NCBI GenBank assembly: GCA_000708835.1
Contig: DF237294.1
Location: forward strand, 33,939 to 97,938
DNA length: 64,000 nt
Direction of reading: 5' to 3'
From: Klebsormidium nitens
Taxonomy: Eukaryota > Streptophyta > Klebsormidiophyceae > Klebsormidiales > Klebsormidiaceae
Of this stretch, positions 49,256 through 60,200 are shown piece after piece. Position 1 is the first letter of the stretch. Each line of letters starts with the position of its first letter. The notes under the pieces are model-generated. The model was not told the DNA's origin. It did not search any database and was given only the letters and a program-made list of their open reading frames with translations. The position numbers were made by a program, and so were the translations under genes.

Positions 49256-52200
49256 ATGGCAACAGTCCGGCAAACGGCGCTGCATACTGTTGCGCCCCCG
49301 GATGCGGAGAGCAAGCTGCTTGGCGGCGAGGCGGGGACAATGCACGAGGGATCATGGCAGGAGGGGGCAGCTCCAGCTGGGTCAAAGAGTGCTTGGGTTG
49401 AATCAGGGCGGGAGAGGGCTGCCTGCGACTGCTGTGCGAACAGCCTTCCTGCCGCAGTGGCAGACAGGCGGCCGGGGGGGAGCCATCCTGCCGAATCTCC
49501 TTCAATAGAAGGCGGGATGGCTCCAAGCAGCACAGAACCTGCTGCAATACGGATCAAGCCGGCCAATGGCTGGGATCAGATTGTGAGCCGCCGAGCGGTG
49601 CCCTGCGATTCCGCTAAGGATCAGCGGTGGACATTTGGCGATGGGACGGTGTCGTTGTGGGAGCTGGTGGCGGGGGTCAACTTCCAGGTGTATGCGGGCA
49701 TCCACGTGTGGGCGCTGGTGGCGGTGCTCCAGTGGCGCAGCTGGCGCCTCGTGGGCCTGTGCGCCGCGGTGTACGTCCTCAAGATGTTTGGCATCACCGG
49801 CGGCTTCCACCGCCTGCTCTCGCACAGGTCAGCACGATCCAGCCGTCTGGAATACCGGAAGGTGCACTAGCTCCAAGGCTGCCTGTGTGACTGCTCCTAT
49901 TCCACAAGGTGACACCTTTACCAGTGTATAGGTCTGCTGACCGCCTGATTTGAGGACATGTGCAGATCAGCATCAGGCTCAGGCCCGCAGAGTCCTGAGC
50001 GCGCAACTTTGGAACTTACTTGGTGCTAGAGGTCCGCAGCCAGTAGCCCATGCCGCAGGGCCCCATTCTGGAGTTTTCAACACAGCCACCCTTTGTGTCT
50101 TACTTGGGGCGCTGGTGAACAAAGCTGGGGAACAATCCAGAGTCTCCCATTCACGCCAGTTATGGGCCTGCTCGATGACAGTTCTAGAAGCTGTCTTTGC
50201 AATGAGCTCTTGGCAATCGATGCACTTTCTTCAGCTAAGTCCGTGCGATCATAACCCAGAATCTGTCACTTCATAGGTGTATTGTGCGGGCAGCCTATAC
50301 TTCTGCCAGCCGTGAGGTTGAATCCAAACTCCACAAAGATTCATGCCTGCTGCAACTGCCCAAGCGCCGGCCCTCAGAGTCTTACTGGGCCTGACTGCCG
50401 TACTGGTGGGTGTGTCTCCGTTGCAGGTCCTACAAGACCTCGCGCACTTTCCAGTTTGCGATGGCCTGGCTAGGGTGCTGTGCATTCCAGAAGGGCCCCC
50501 TCTGGTGGTGCTCCCACCACCGCCACCATCACAGGTAAGCCCCATCTCCCCGCCGCTGCACTGCCAAGCAAACTGAGCTGGTGCGTATGCACCCCACCAT
50601 CGCACTTGCTTGGGGCAGGCAATTGGCGCAGATGCGGCAGCGTCAACGGCTGAGGCTGCAGCATGTCACTTATCACGACTTGCAAATGAGCCGCAAGGTG
50701 CCCTCATTGAGCAAACCAGTCGCGCAGTGGGCCGATGCGAGAAGTTGTTTGGGTAAGAGTGCTCTTGAATGGCGCCCATGCTTAGCCTATTTTTGTGCAG
50801 GACTGCGGACACTCCGGCTGACGCTCACAGCCCCGTCCAGTTCGGCTTCTGGTGGTCCCACGTCGGCTGGTGAGCAGCCCATGACTGTGCCCTCCTCCGC
50901 AGCATATGGCCCTGACTACCGGCCACAGCCATGTGTGGATGGCCAAATAGACGTCTCAAGGCCACCATTTTGGCCTCCAAGGTGGCAATTGTCAGTCTGG
51001 CATGTCTGGCCTGGGTTTGAACCCGGTCCAGAGCTGAAGAGCAGGACGTCTGGTGGTAGTACTGTGAGCGAGCGACTCAAGCTATCCCCAGTTGGCGTCT
51101 CCCCCTCTGCAGGTTGCGGCTGCCCTGACCTGGCCCTTTCCCTTGGCCCGCAGGTTCCTGTGCAGCACTGCCAGCATGGACGCACGCCTGGAAGCTGTGC
51201 CCGACCTGGTGCGCCGCGCGGAGCTGCGCTGGCTGGACAAGTGAGGCCCCACCCGCAGCGCTTGCGGGGAACAGAATGGCTGCTGGGGGCAGCGCAACTG
51301 AGGAAGGCAGCACATGACAGCGTTCACTTGCCAGCGTTAAACTCGGGTCATAGTGCCTACTTCCACCGTCCTTGTGTCCCTATGAAGCACGATTGTCCCA
51401 CTTTGGTTGCTTTGGACCGGCGGCCTTCCGACTTTGGCATGTCCCCGAGAGAACAACCTGCCATGAGCGAATGAAAGCCGGCACGAGTTGCTCCTAGCTC
51501 TTCTCCCTGCGTTGCTCCACTCTCCCCGCCCGTCCTGTGCATCACGCACGTTTTGCCCGGCAGGTACCACTACATCCCCCCCTTCCTGCTGGCGGTGGCT
51601 CTGTATGCGGCCGGCGGGTGGCCGTACGTGGGCTGGGGCTTCATGCTGAGCAACGTCCTGTGCTGGCACGCCACGTAAGCAAGCCGCACTCGCTGGTGGG
51701 GCCTGACCCTCAAACGAGGAAAATCTGCTTGTGTGCATCAGGCACAGAGCTGCCCCTCTTCAGTGCATATCGTCGCAGGATTCGGTGACGGGCTGCTCTT
51801 GGCAGGAGCGAGCACTGCGCCTATGGACACCTCTGTCCGTAGGTGCAGCTGCGGGTGTGGATTCTTTCTGGCGTGCCTCCAATGCGTGCACCAGAGGCCG
51901 CTTCGGCAGACCGTAATGAGGAAGACGATCCCTGCCGAATAATTCCTAGCCTGCGCCCGAAAACGTGCTGAGTGAAGCCGCACTGGCCGCATGGCAATCC
52001 GGATGCCCGGGAGGTTCGTCATTGCCGTAGGGACTGACACATTGAGTGTCGGTGTCAAACAGAGCGCCGAACAGTGGTCAGGCGGGCATGGCCTCCTGGT
52101 GTGGCGCGGCGTGATCATGACGCGCGTGCCTGGTGCAGGTACTGCATCAACAGCCTGGCGCACCTGGTGGGCCGGCGGCGGTACTCGTGCGAGTTCCAGA

Positions 52201-52879
52201 CGCACTGCGACGCGCGCAACAACGCGTGGCTGGCGCTGGCCACCCTGGGGGAGGGCTGGCACAACAACCACCACTGCTACATGCGCTCCGCCAAGCACGG
52301 CTTCTACCCTCACGAGATCGACGTCACGTACGCACTTCTGCGCGGCCTCGCCGCGCTGCGCCTCGTGTGGGACCTCGAGCTGCCGCCCATGCACCAAGTG
52401 AGCGCGCGCGCACCCCAATGTGCTCGTGCGGTGGTCGGACCGAATCCCAAACCGCAGGAAGTGGGCAACGCTGGTAGTGTCTGCGTGAGCCATTGGGACA
52501 CCCCTTCTCTTGCTCCGTTTGTAGATCGTCCTCGACCTTAGTGAGCGACAATGCCAAGCAGGCAAACTCATCCTTGTGCAGGGCGCAACTTAAACGCCTG
52601 TGGGAAGGCGAGTCGCAAGATCGGGGCGCTGTGGAGTGAGAGATGTTCAGTCGTGCAAGAAAGTGTTCGTGCTCCGGCAACATCACTGAAACTTGTGGGG
52701 AGGCCGTTGAATACCCTGGTCACATTTGGGTATTAGTTGACAGGGTAGTTGGGGCGCAGAACCGTGTTGATTGGCTCCGTTTTGTGGTGCAGCTGGAGGC
52801 GCGGCGGCTGGGGCGGGACCTGTACGAGTGCCGCTGCGACCAGGTCGGGGAGGACCTCCGACAGGTCGAGCAGGAGTGA
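49256..52879 (+). CDS. Delta-9 acyl-lipid/acyl-CoA fatty acid desaturase (membrane di-iron type)
   Basis: Introduces a cis double bond into a saturated acyl chain; sequence type is stearoyl-CoA/acyl-lipid delta-9 desaturase. Exons 49256-49827, 50427-50534, 50801-50869, 51154-51240, 51564-51674, 52139-52397 and 52793-52879 (TGA) join in phase to 430 residues. The three histidine boxes are intact: HRLLSH at 185-190, HHRHH at 221-225 and HNNHH at 357-361, with the extra iron ligand in NSLAH (His-324). Hydrophobic segments near 155-180 (VYAGIHVWALVAVLQW; GLCAAVYVLKMFG) and 275-315 (PPFLLAVALYAAGGW) fit the membrane fold. SPVQFGFWWSHVGW is a family hallmark. The first ~130 residues are Ala/Ser-rich and unconserved, possibly a chloroplast transit peptide. 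The start is uncertain: the frame is open upstream to an acceptor at 49133, so an earlier exon may exist. Confidence 0.9.
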
Positions 52880-55800
52880 CGCAATCACGCGCGGCGGGAC
52901 AGCTCCCGAACAGGCGGACGACCCGGGTTGAACATCGTCTTCCGATTCGTAGGCAAGCTGGCTGCGAGAAGCATGCGGGCTCAGAAGATGCGTTGCAAAC
53001 GGCATGCACGCCCGGGTCAAGCGGGGTCCCAAAGGCCCTGGCGACGAGCCTGGGTAAAATCTAGACACTGCACCTTGCACATATGAAATCATTCTTTTTA
53101 ATCAGGTACTTTGAATTGATACGAGGAACAGGTTTGTGATTAAGATTTTCCAGACCTTCGAAGTCAAAAGAGCCCTTTCATGGAGTATTTATTTGGTGTA
53201 AAAAGTGGACACTCGACAGTCGACAGAACAACTTACTTAAAATTTGTCTTTCAGCCTTCTGCAAAGCAAGCTTTAGCAGAGACTTAGGTGTCGATTACAA
53301 CGATCTCGTAGACATTTGTTGCCAGAAGGACTCGGGAGCTCGCTGCGTGTTTGCGGGCCTGGGCGAATGCGTACAAGCTCTTACCATTAAGCACTCACCG
53401 GGTCCCGGAGCACTTTCGTTGGAAAGCTTTTCTGATGACAGGTCACCATGGTCCAAGTTAGCGGCAAAGGCGGACCACTGCCGTCGCGAGCGCGGTATCT
53501 GGATAGGCTGTCGTCGGACCCGGGAACTCAGCGAACATGCATCATGAGTACGCACATGAGAAAGACCAGGCCGCCTATACACTCAAGAAGTTCAACCAGG
53601 TTCAACTAATCAGCATGGTTTTATGTTGAATCAATGGGCGACATTTGGTGATAATGACACTGGCAACCCGGCAATACCGCGATACGCCAGGTTGCCTTCA
53701 TTGATCATCACGATCCTCATGTATACTAGATTGAGTACATGTGTTGAATATGATGCCTTTTCAAATTAGTCAAAGCGCCGCGCGCAAAAGGTTCATGGGC
53801 GATCAATTTATCGTAGACTTTACACCTCGAGTTATCTTTGACTAATTATCTAAGAATTTGACATCTACAATTATAACGGCATGATACCCCCATTGCACAA
53901 TTTCGGAACATGTGGCATGGCCGGCGTCCAACCACGTGCGGAATGGATCGAAAAAGAGATTTATGAGCGCACGTCAAGAACTAATCTTGTGAGTACTAAA
54001 TTCAGCATTTCATGTACAGCTCGACTTGATTTAGTTCTCATGCAAAGCTTGTTTTGAGTATATTGCGCGGGGGACCAGTGCATCATTGAAAAGGTTGCAC
54101 CGAGGATCGAATAGTACTAGGCAGTGGGGGAAGCCTGAGATATGGCGCGGGGCCCGCGATCAAACTTTCAAACCATCCTTCGTGCACTAAGCATTCGAAC
54201 CATTGCACGACATAGATGTACTGTGGAAGACTTGCATACCGGACTATTTCAGACTCACTGAGCGGCCGTAGCGACGCGACGGCTGTCGCAAAGCCGGGAG
54301 CCAATTCAACGGAACCGTCGCCATATGAATGCACGCCACGGATCTGACGCTGGTGCTCCCCGCCGATCATGCGCTATGCTCAAGCTGAGCTAGGTGAGCG
54401 AGGCTCACCATCGGGGCTACGCGTCAACTGGAGTTCGTGACTATCAGACTATTCCGAGAAGAATGCCAACCGATCGAACCCATAGCCCGATATGCAGCGT
54501 TTAGGAGGATGTTGTTGCAACAAAACGGCGGACGTCCTCGTGCGTGCACCCCGGCGTGCACGCCCGCCCGAAATGTCCGCTCAGTTCACCAGCACGCTGG
54601 GCACATGGGGGGCGCTGCTGATTGACGCGCACACTCGCACAGGTTTGGCTGCCAGGGCTCTCGGAATATTTCGAAGCGAAGCGCTCCATTGTGGGGACTT
54701 CGGAGACTCTAGCAGTCACGGGTCGCTTCCTGGTCGCTTCGCTTCTCAGAGAAAATGCGAGGAAGGATATCACGCAGCCTTACTGGGACGGTTGATTGAA
54801 TTCTGGGGTGATCACTGTTCGAGGCTTGTGGCAACGGTAGCTGTGAACGAATGACGCACCGACGTTGTGCTCGTGAAAGCCAGTGTACCGCCAGTGTCTT
54901 CCACCGCCTGCGGATCACGGCCAGGCGGTTATATCATAGCGCCGTTTGAAATGACGGTGAATCGGGACAAGTGCCGTTGCATCGTTGCAGGGAAGCGTAT
55001 AAACCAGTGCGAAACGATCTGAAAGTCGGAGCTTGATTCTGCCCTTGGAAGTTGTTACTTCGATCTGGTGGAGCGCCGCCAGTTGAACTTGTAAACTTGT
55101 TGTGGAACGACGACCGCTTTGTGCAGTCCGAATATGTGACCGAGAAAAGACCCTTCTGCACTGTGTTGGATTTACTCAAGGGCGGTGGAGGAAGGGCTTT
55201 GCCCGGGGGCCTGCATCCCGCTGGACTGCGTTTTGCGCATTGTGGACGCGGACCAACGGTCAGATGGCAACATGTAAGCTGGAGCGGCGGTAGGGCTCCT
55301 GCCAGAATAGTACTTGTGGACTGAGAGTCACTTTCTCGAGGCAAACAAGGAAGAAGCTGTAGAGGTAACGCGCAGGAAGGCGTACTCTGTGATCTGGCCC
55401 AGGCATGCCGACACGCCGACGAGGCATCCCCGCCGCATAGCAGGTCGACCACCCGCGTCAGCATAGTGGCCCCACAGTGGACCGGGGCCACCCCACCCCT
55501 CTCCACCAGCGGGGCCAGCGTGCCGCTGCAACCGACTTTGGGGCGAAGTCTTGGCGAAGTCAGCAGCACTGTGCTGGGACCGGAACCGGGGGCCCCCCGT
55601 TGCGGCCCCCCACCCCGAAGGGACGCCCGTGCTGGCGTGTCTGAGTGCTGCCCTTATGACAATGTCCGGCACTTCGAACGTAATTAGATAACTAGCTGGC
55701 ATTGGATCAATTATCCAAGTAATCTTGACCTGAAAGTAGAAAAGGCTGATTGGATGATTGGAGCACGATTGAAGCTTTGGAGTCCTTGAGTGTTCAAGGA

Positions 55801-57224
55801 GTAGGAGCATCAGGAGCACTTCGATGGGATCCACACTAGCGAAGTACACATGTACACGTGTGGAAGGACGAAGCGAGGAGGGCCATACTTCAAGTTGTGG
55901 CGCACCCCGTCAAGTCACGGGATGTCACGATATTGAGCAGTGCTTGCAGCCGCCGTTTAACGTCCCGGGGGAGCGGATCAGGGCATGGCGGCGTGCAAGC
56001 CGCCGACCAGCACGTACTAGTGCAGGTGACAGGGCCACTAAGCAGGGGGTAAGTGGGTTGTCATTCCCTGAGGGCCGGCAAACTGAGATCACTTCGGTAG
56101 TTCTAGTACTTAACACACCAGCCTCAGAAGAGCAGACGCATTGCCAGATCGAGATCTCCCAGAAAGACTCAAGCTGAATCAGAGTCGAACTTGAATGCCA
56201 GTGCAATGCCCCAGGGTGCATGCCGGAGAAGATTTCCATGCTCGAGGGACGCTCGAGTTCAACTTATGGACGTAGTACTCGGAACACTGCACCCACGCTG
56301 TCACGCTGCAGTGCATAATATATCTGAGTCAAAGCCGTCCGAACTTTTAGGCTGCAAGACGTGCCAACGTGCGTGTGTACTGAGATTGGGGTGAGTAAGT
56401 GTGAGAGTACAAGGAGGCAATGCAGCCTCAATGCAGAAATGATGCAGTGGGGATGCAGTGCGGTCCGGCGGCCCGGCGCCCTCAGTGCGGACCCGCGCGG
56501 CCGCGCTGCACACATTTGGCAGGCGGCCGCGACTGGCTGATCGAACTGTGATCGACAGCCTGGCTCCTTATGATGACGGCACAGTTTAGGAATAGTAAGC
56601 CGTAGGAATAGTATGTAAGCTCAAACCAAACACTAAAAATCTAACCTATGAAAACAACCCGCTCCGCAGCCGTACCCACCCTAACCCCCAAACTAACCCT
56701 ACCCGTCCCAGGCTGGTGAGCTTACTATTCCTAAAGCTTACTATTCCTAAACTGTGTCGGCTCCTTATGCTGAGCTCCGCGCGCCGAGCGCGTTATTACA
56801 TTTACATTTATTGTTTGCATGGATGACAGCCTTATCCGCTGACGACATGCTGACCACAATGCGTGCCCCCACAAAGGTACACTTGGCATACCTATCCGGC
56901 CGCAATTATGCCAGGTAGGACCTAGCAAGAGGACTCAGGAGTACACAGCTTGGAGGAGAGCCTGAATGGCGCGCCGGAGGTGATGATCCATCGTCAGTGC
57001 AGCTCGCTGCGGCCCACATGGGCGCATCCGATGGCCGCATGGTCACCCCTGCGGCAGAGGCCGGGGAGCTTGTGAGGAAGCCAGTGCGGGCAGTGGCTCG
57101 AGAAAGTCGGGATACCGTTACGTTTCTGTGCACCAAGTAAGACTACCCTATCAGTGTATCAGTCAGCTGGAGCCTGAACTTTTTGGGCCGTTGTCAAAGT
57201 TGCCTTTGTTTGCAGTCGGCCCCC
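52880..57224. other. Long intergenic region
   Basis: About 4.3 kb between the desaturase stop and the trehalase ATG. It is AT-rich from 53050 to 54400 with no coding frame. A GC-rich island at 55380-55640 gives an open minus-strand frame (LAPLVERGGVAPVHCGATML) that looks faintly gene-like but has no consistent continuation. The Mutator-like MITE lies at 56573-56758. The sequence TTGCAGTCGGCCCCCATG just before the trehalase start looks like the acceptor of a 5' UTR intron. Confidence 0.6.
56573..56758. mobile_element. Mutator-like MITE, 186 bp, with 11-bp target-site duplication
   Basis: The 21 nt at 56580-56600 (CACAGTTTAGGAATAGTAAG plus C) are the exact reverse complement of 56736-56756. 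With mismatches the inverted repeat extends to about 45 nt on each side, and within each arm the unit TAGGAATAGTA is repeated in tandem. The element is flanked by an exact 11-bp direct repeat GGCTCCTTATG at 56562-56572 and 56759-56769, which fits the 9-11 bp target duplication of Mutator-like transposons. There is no room for a transposase, so it is non-autonomous. The middle has a run of CCCTAA-like motifs (56676-56703). Confidence 0.8.
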
Positions 57225-60200
57225 ATGGCGCCGCCGTCGCTCTTGTTATGCTCCTTGTCCCTTTGCTTCCTCCTGCTGTGCCCGACCGTGAGCGGGGCCA
57301 CCTCACCAGCGTGCAATGTGTCGCTGCCGTGCAGTGACATCTTCTGCGGGCAGGGCGGCTTTTTGCAGGCAGCCAATGCGGCCAACATCTATGCGGACCC
57401 CAAGAGCATCGTGGACCTGCCGCTGAAGAACGCATCTGATGCGACAATTGCCGCTTTCCAGCAGCTGCAAGCCCAGAATGGCGGCAACGCATCTGCAGGT
57501 GCGAATGTCACGACCGTCTGTATTGCAGTTTGCATCTGTGATCCGTGTCATCGTCGTCATGCGTAGGAGCTGTCGTACGTTGATCCTGCGGGTGTTTGTT
57601 AGTAGTTGCTGGGGGACGTCTTTTTGCCGAGCCTTAAGTGAGGTACCATGTTGCTGAAACGGGAGGCATACAGAATGTACTCTGGCCATGCTTCCAGACT
57701 CTAGGGCTATCGTGACGTTCACGAATACGCCCCCCAATCTGGTTAATTCCAGTATGTTGCTGGAAGCATTCTTGGTGTCGCAATCAGCGTCGGTTCACTT
57801 CAGAAAGCACTGGGAACGTTTTGCAGACCTCGTCAGAGGGCCCCTGTCCAGCACAAGTTCTCTTCTATGGGGGGGCTGGGTACTTATTTCTCCTTTTGGA
57901 TGTTTGAAGAGTTCGAGTAACTTCGACAGATTGGCAACGTGACCTTTCCTTTGGTTGTTGCTTCTTTTACTCAAGGTCTTCTTTGAACGCAAGCACTGGT
58001 CCTATGCAGAAAGGAGAAGACGCCCAAGATAACAACGAAAGCAGCCGCATGAATTTTCTCCGAGCATTTCAGAGGATGCGAATTGACCTGTACATATTGT
58101 AGGAGGGTTGGGGATCATTGGACAGGCGCTTTAGTTGTTGCAATAGACCATGCCTCGGGGCTAGCTCGTGGGCTAGCTTAGCGAGGTACATAGCTGTCCA
58201 AAAGTTGACCAGGAAAAGAAACTCAAGAGATGCAGTAGTGGTGAGGGTGTGTGGAGTGAAGCAGAAACGTGTATGCATGCGTCCAAGAGAACTTCAAGCT
58301 AGGCTGGACAAATGGTTGCCAAAAGCCAGCTGGACTCCTAGACTCCTAGACTGCCAGCTCGCTAGGTTACTCTAAAACCTGGCCCTTGTTCTCAGTTCTT
58401 CATCAGCGAAAAACATATTACCACCCTCTACCAGGTGTGTGTACGTTTTAGGAATCTCCGATGCTTCTGTCACTGGTTGATTGGTATTGTGAGCTGCAAA
58501 TGTTATCACACCAAGCAGGTAATGTTGTCCAATCTCTCTTACCGGTTCATACGGCATGTCTCACCAACCTCAAGCTGGTCACACTTGGGCTGTCAAGTGC
58601 AAGAGGCTGTGGCCTCAGCGTAGATTGTGCACTTCCAGCATCCAATTCTCCATTTCAATCTAGCTCTCCCCCTTGCCAGGTCAACTCCAGGCCTTCATCA
58701 GCCAGTACTTCGACCAGCCCGGGAGCGACCTCGTTGCGTACTCCCCCCCTGACTTCACCCCTGTTCCGTCTGGCTTCCTGCCCACCCTTGCCTCCGATGC
58801 TGCGAATGGCAGCTGGCGCAACTGGTCGCTGGCAGTGCACCAGATTTGGCCGCAGCTGACACGCACGGAGGCCGCCAATGTCTCCCAGCAGCCGGAGCAG
58901 CACTCTCTGCTGGCACTGCCGCAGCCGTTTGTGATTGCGGGGGACCGCTTCCGGGAGCAGTACTACTGGGACTCCTACTGGATCATCAGGTGGGGGCCAG
59001 GGCAGGGGCATGCCTTGACCCGATACTTGTGCCTTTTCTTTATGCCGTGTGTCTTAAGGTCAATTGGAGACGTTAAAATTGTTGAACCAATAGGTGTCTA
59101 CCTGCGCCTGCTCGGTTGAGCCCCGCTTTTAGACAGACATAAGGACAGTCACGTCACCTCCGAGGAAGCTGGCCGCCTTTGTCAGGCTTCCTTGTCACCT
59201 TGGACCTCCTTTGGTGCCTCTGCTGTGCCTCTGGATTTCGTTTTGACCTGCATGAAGTGAGGCCCCTCTGCTGCCCTGCCTGTGCAGGGGCCTGCTGATC
59301 AGCAACATGAACGTCACCGCCAGCAGCGAGATGGCCAACCTGCTGGCCCTGCTGCAGCGCTACGGCCATGTCCCCAATGGCGCGCGCTCCTACTACATCA
59401 ACCGCTCCCAGCCACCCCTCCTCAGTCAAATGTGGGCACTGCCGCCCTTACAACAGGATTTGGTCCATCCATGCACAGCACGCACTTCCCTGAACGAATT
59501 GTCAATTGCAATTACTACAGTGTGTGGGGGCATGCACTTGATCATGGTTGTCAGTGCTCCTTCCCTCCTGCATGTACAGACTTGCCCCTGCAACCCCTGA
59601 GTCTGGCCCTGATTGGCTGGTGCAGGGTGCGGTCCGTGTACGAAGCGACCCAGAACACGTCCCTGCTCCAGTATGCAGTCCCCCTGCTGGTGCAGGAGCA
59701 CACCTACTGGACAACAGGTACCATGCATAGCCGCTGCCGTTGGCCTTTTGTCATCAATCCGAATCAAAGCGCAGTCCTGTCATGCTGGCTGGAATCTGAT
59801 GTCTGGGGCAGGCAACTTTTGGCGCCCCTTTTGGCCCTGACTGCCTTGCTTCCTTGGCTGGTGCGTGCAGCCCCCAAGCAGGTGACGGTGGTGGCGCCCA
59901 GCGGGCAGCTCTACAACCTCTCCCGCTACTATGCCGAGTGGGATCGCCCGCGCCCAGAGTCCTTCGCACAGGTGAGGGCGTTGTTCCTTTAAAATGGGGT
60001 CTGGACAGTCATGGTGATTGTCGAACAGGATTGTAGTTTCGAATGTCCGCATAATCCACCTTGAAGATGACAACTCACCAGACAGGGGGAGAACCTACCC
60101 TTGGAGACATTCTCGATGAGCTTGGCTGTGTTGTCCATGTCGAGGGCCTTTGAGTAGCCTCGTCTTGTTCGTCGTTGCAGGACAGCAACACGAGTGCGGG

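Noticed and set aside
56676-56714. Telomere-like CCCTAA motifs
   Set aside because: They are few, degenerate and sit inside a MITE, so this is not a chromosome end or a true interstitial telomere array.
57499-58679. Possible extra exon or nested gene in the long first intron of trehalase
   Set aside because: Exons 1 and 2 join in phase and restore the family sequence without it, and the intron holds only short ORFs without coding character.
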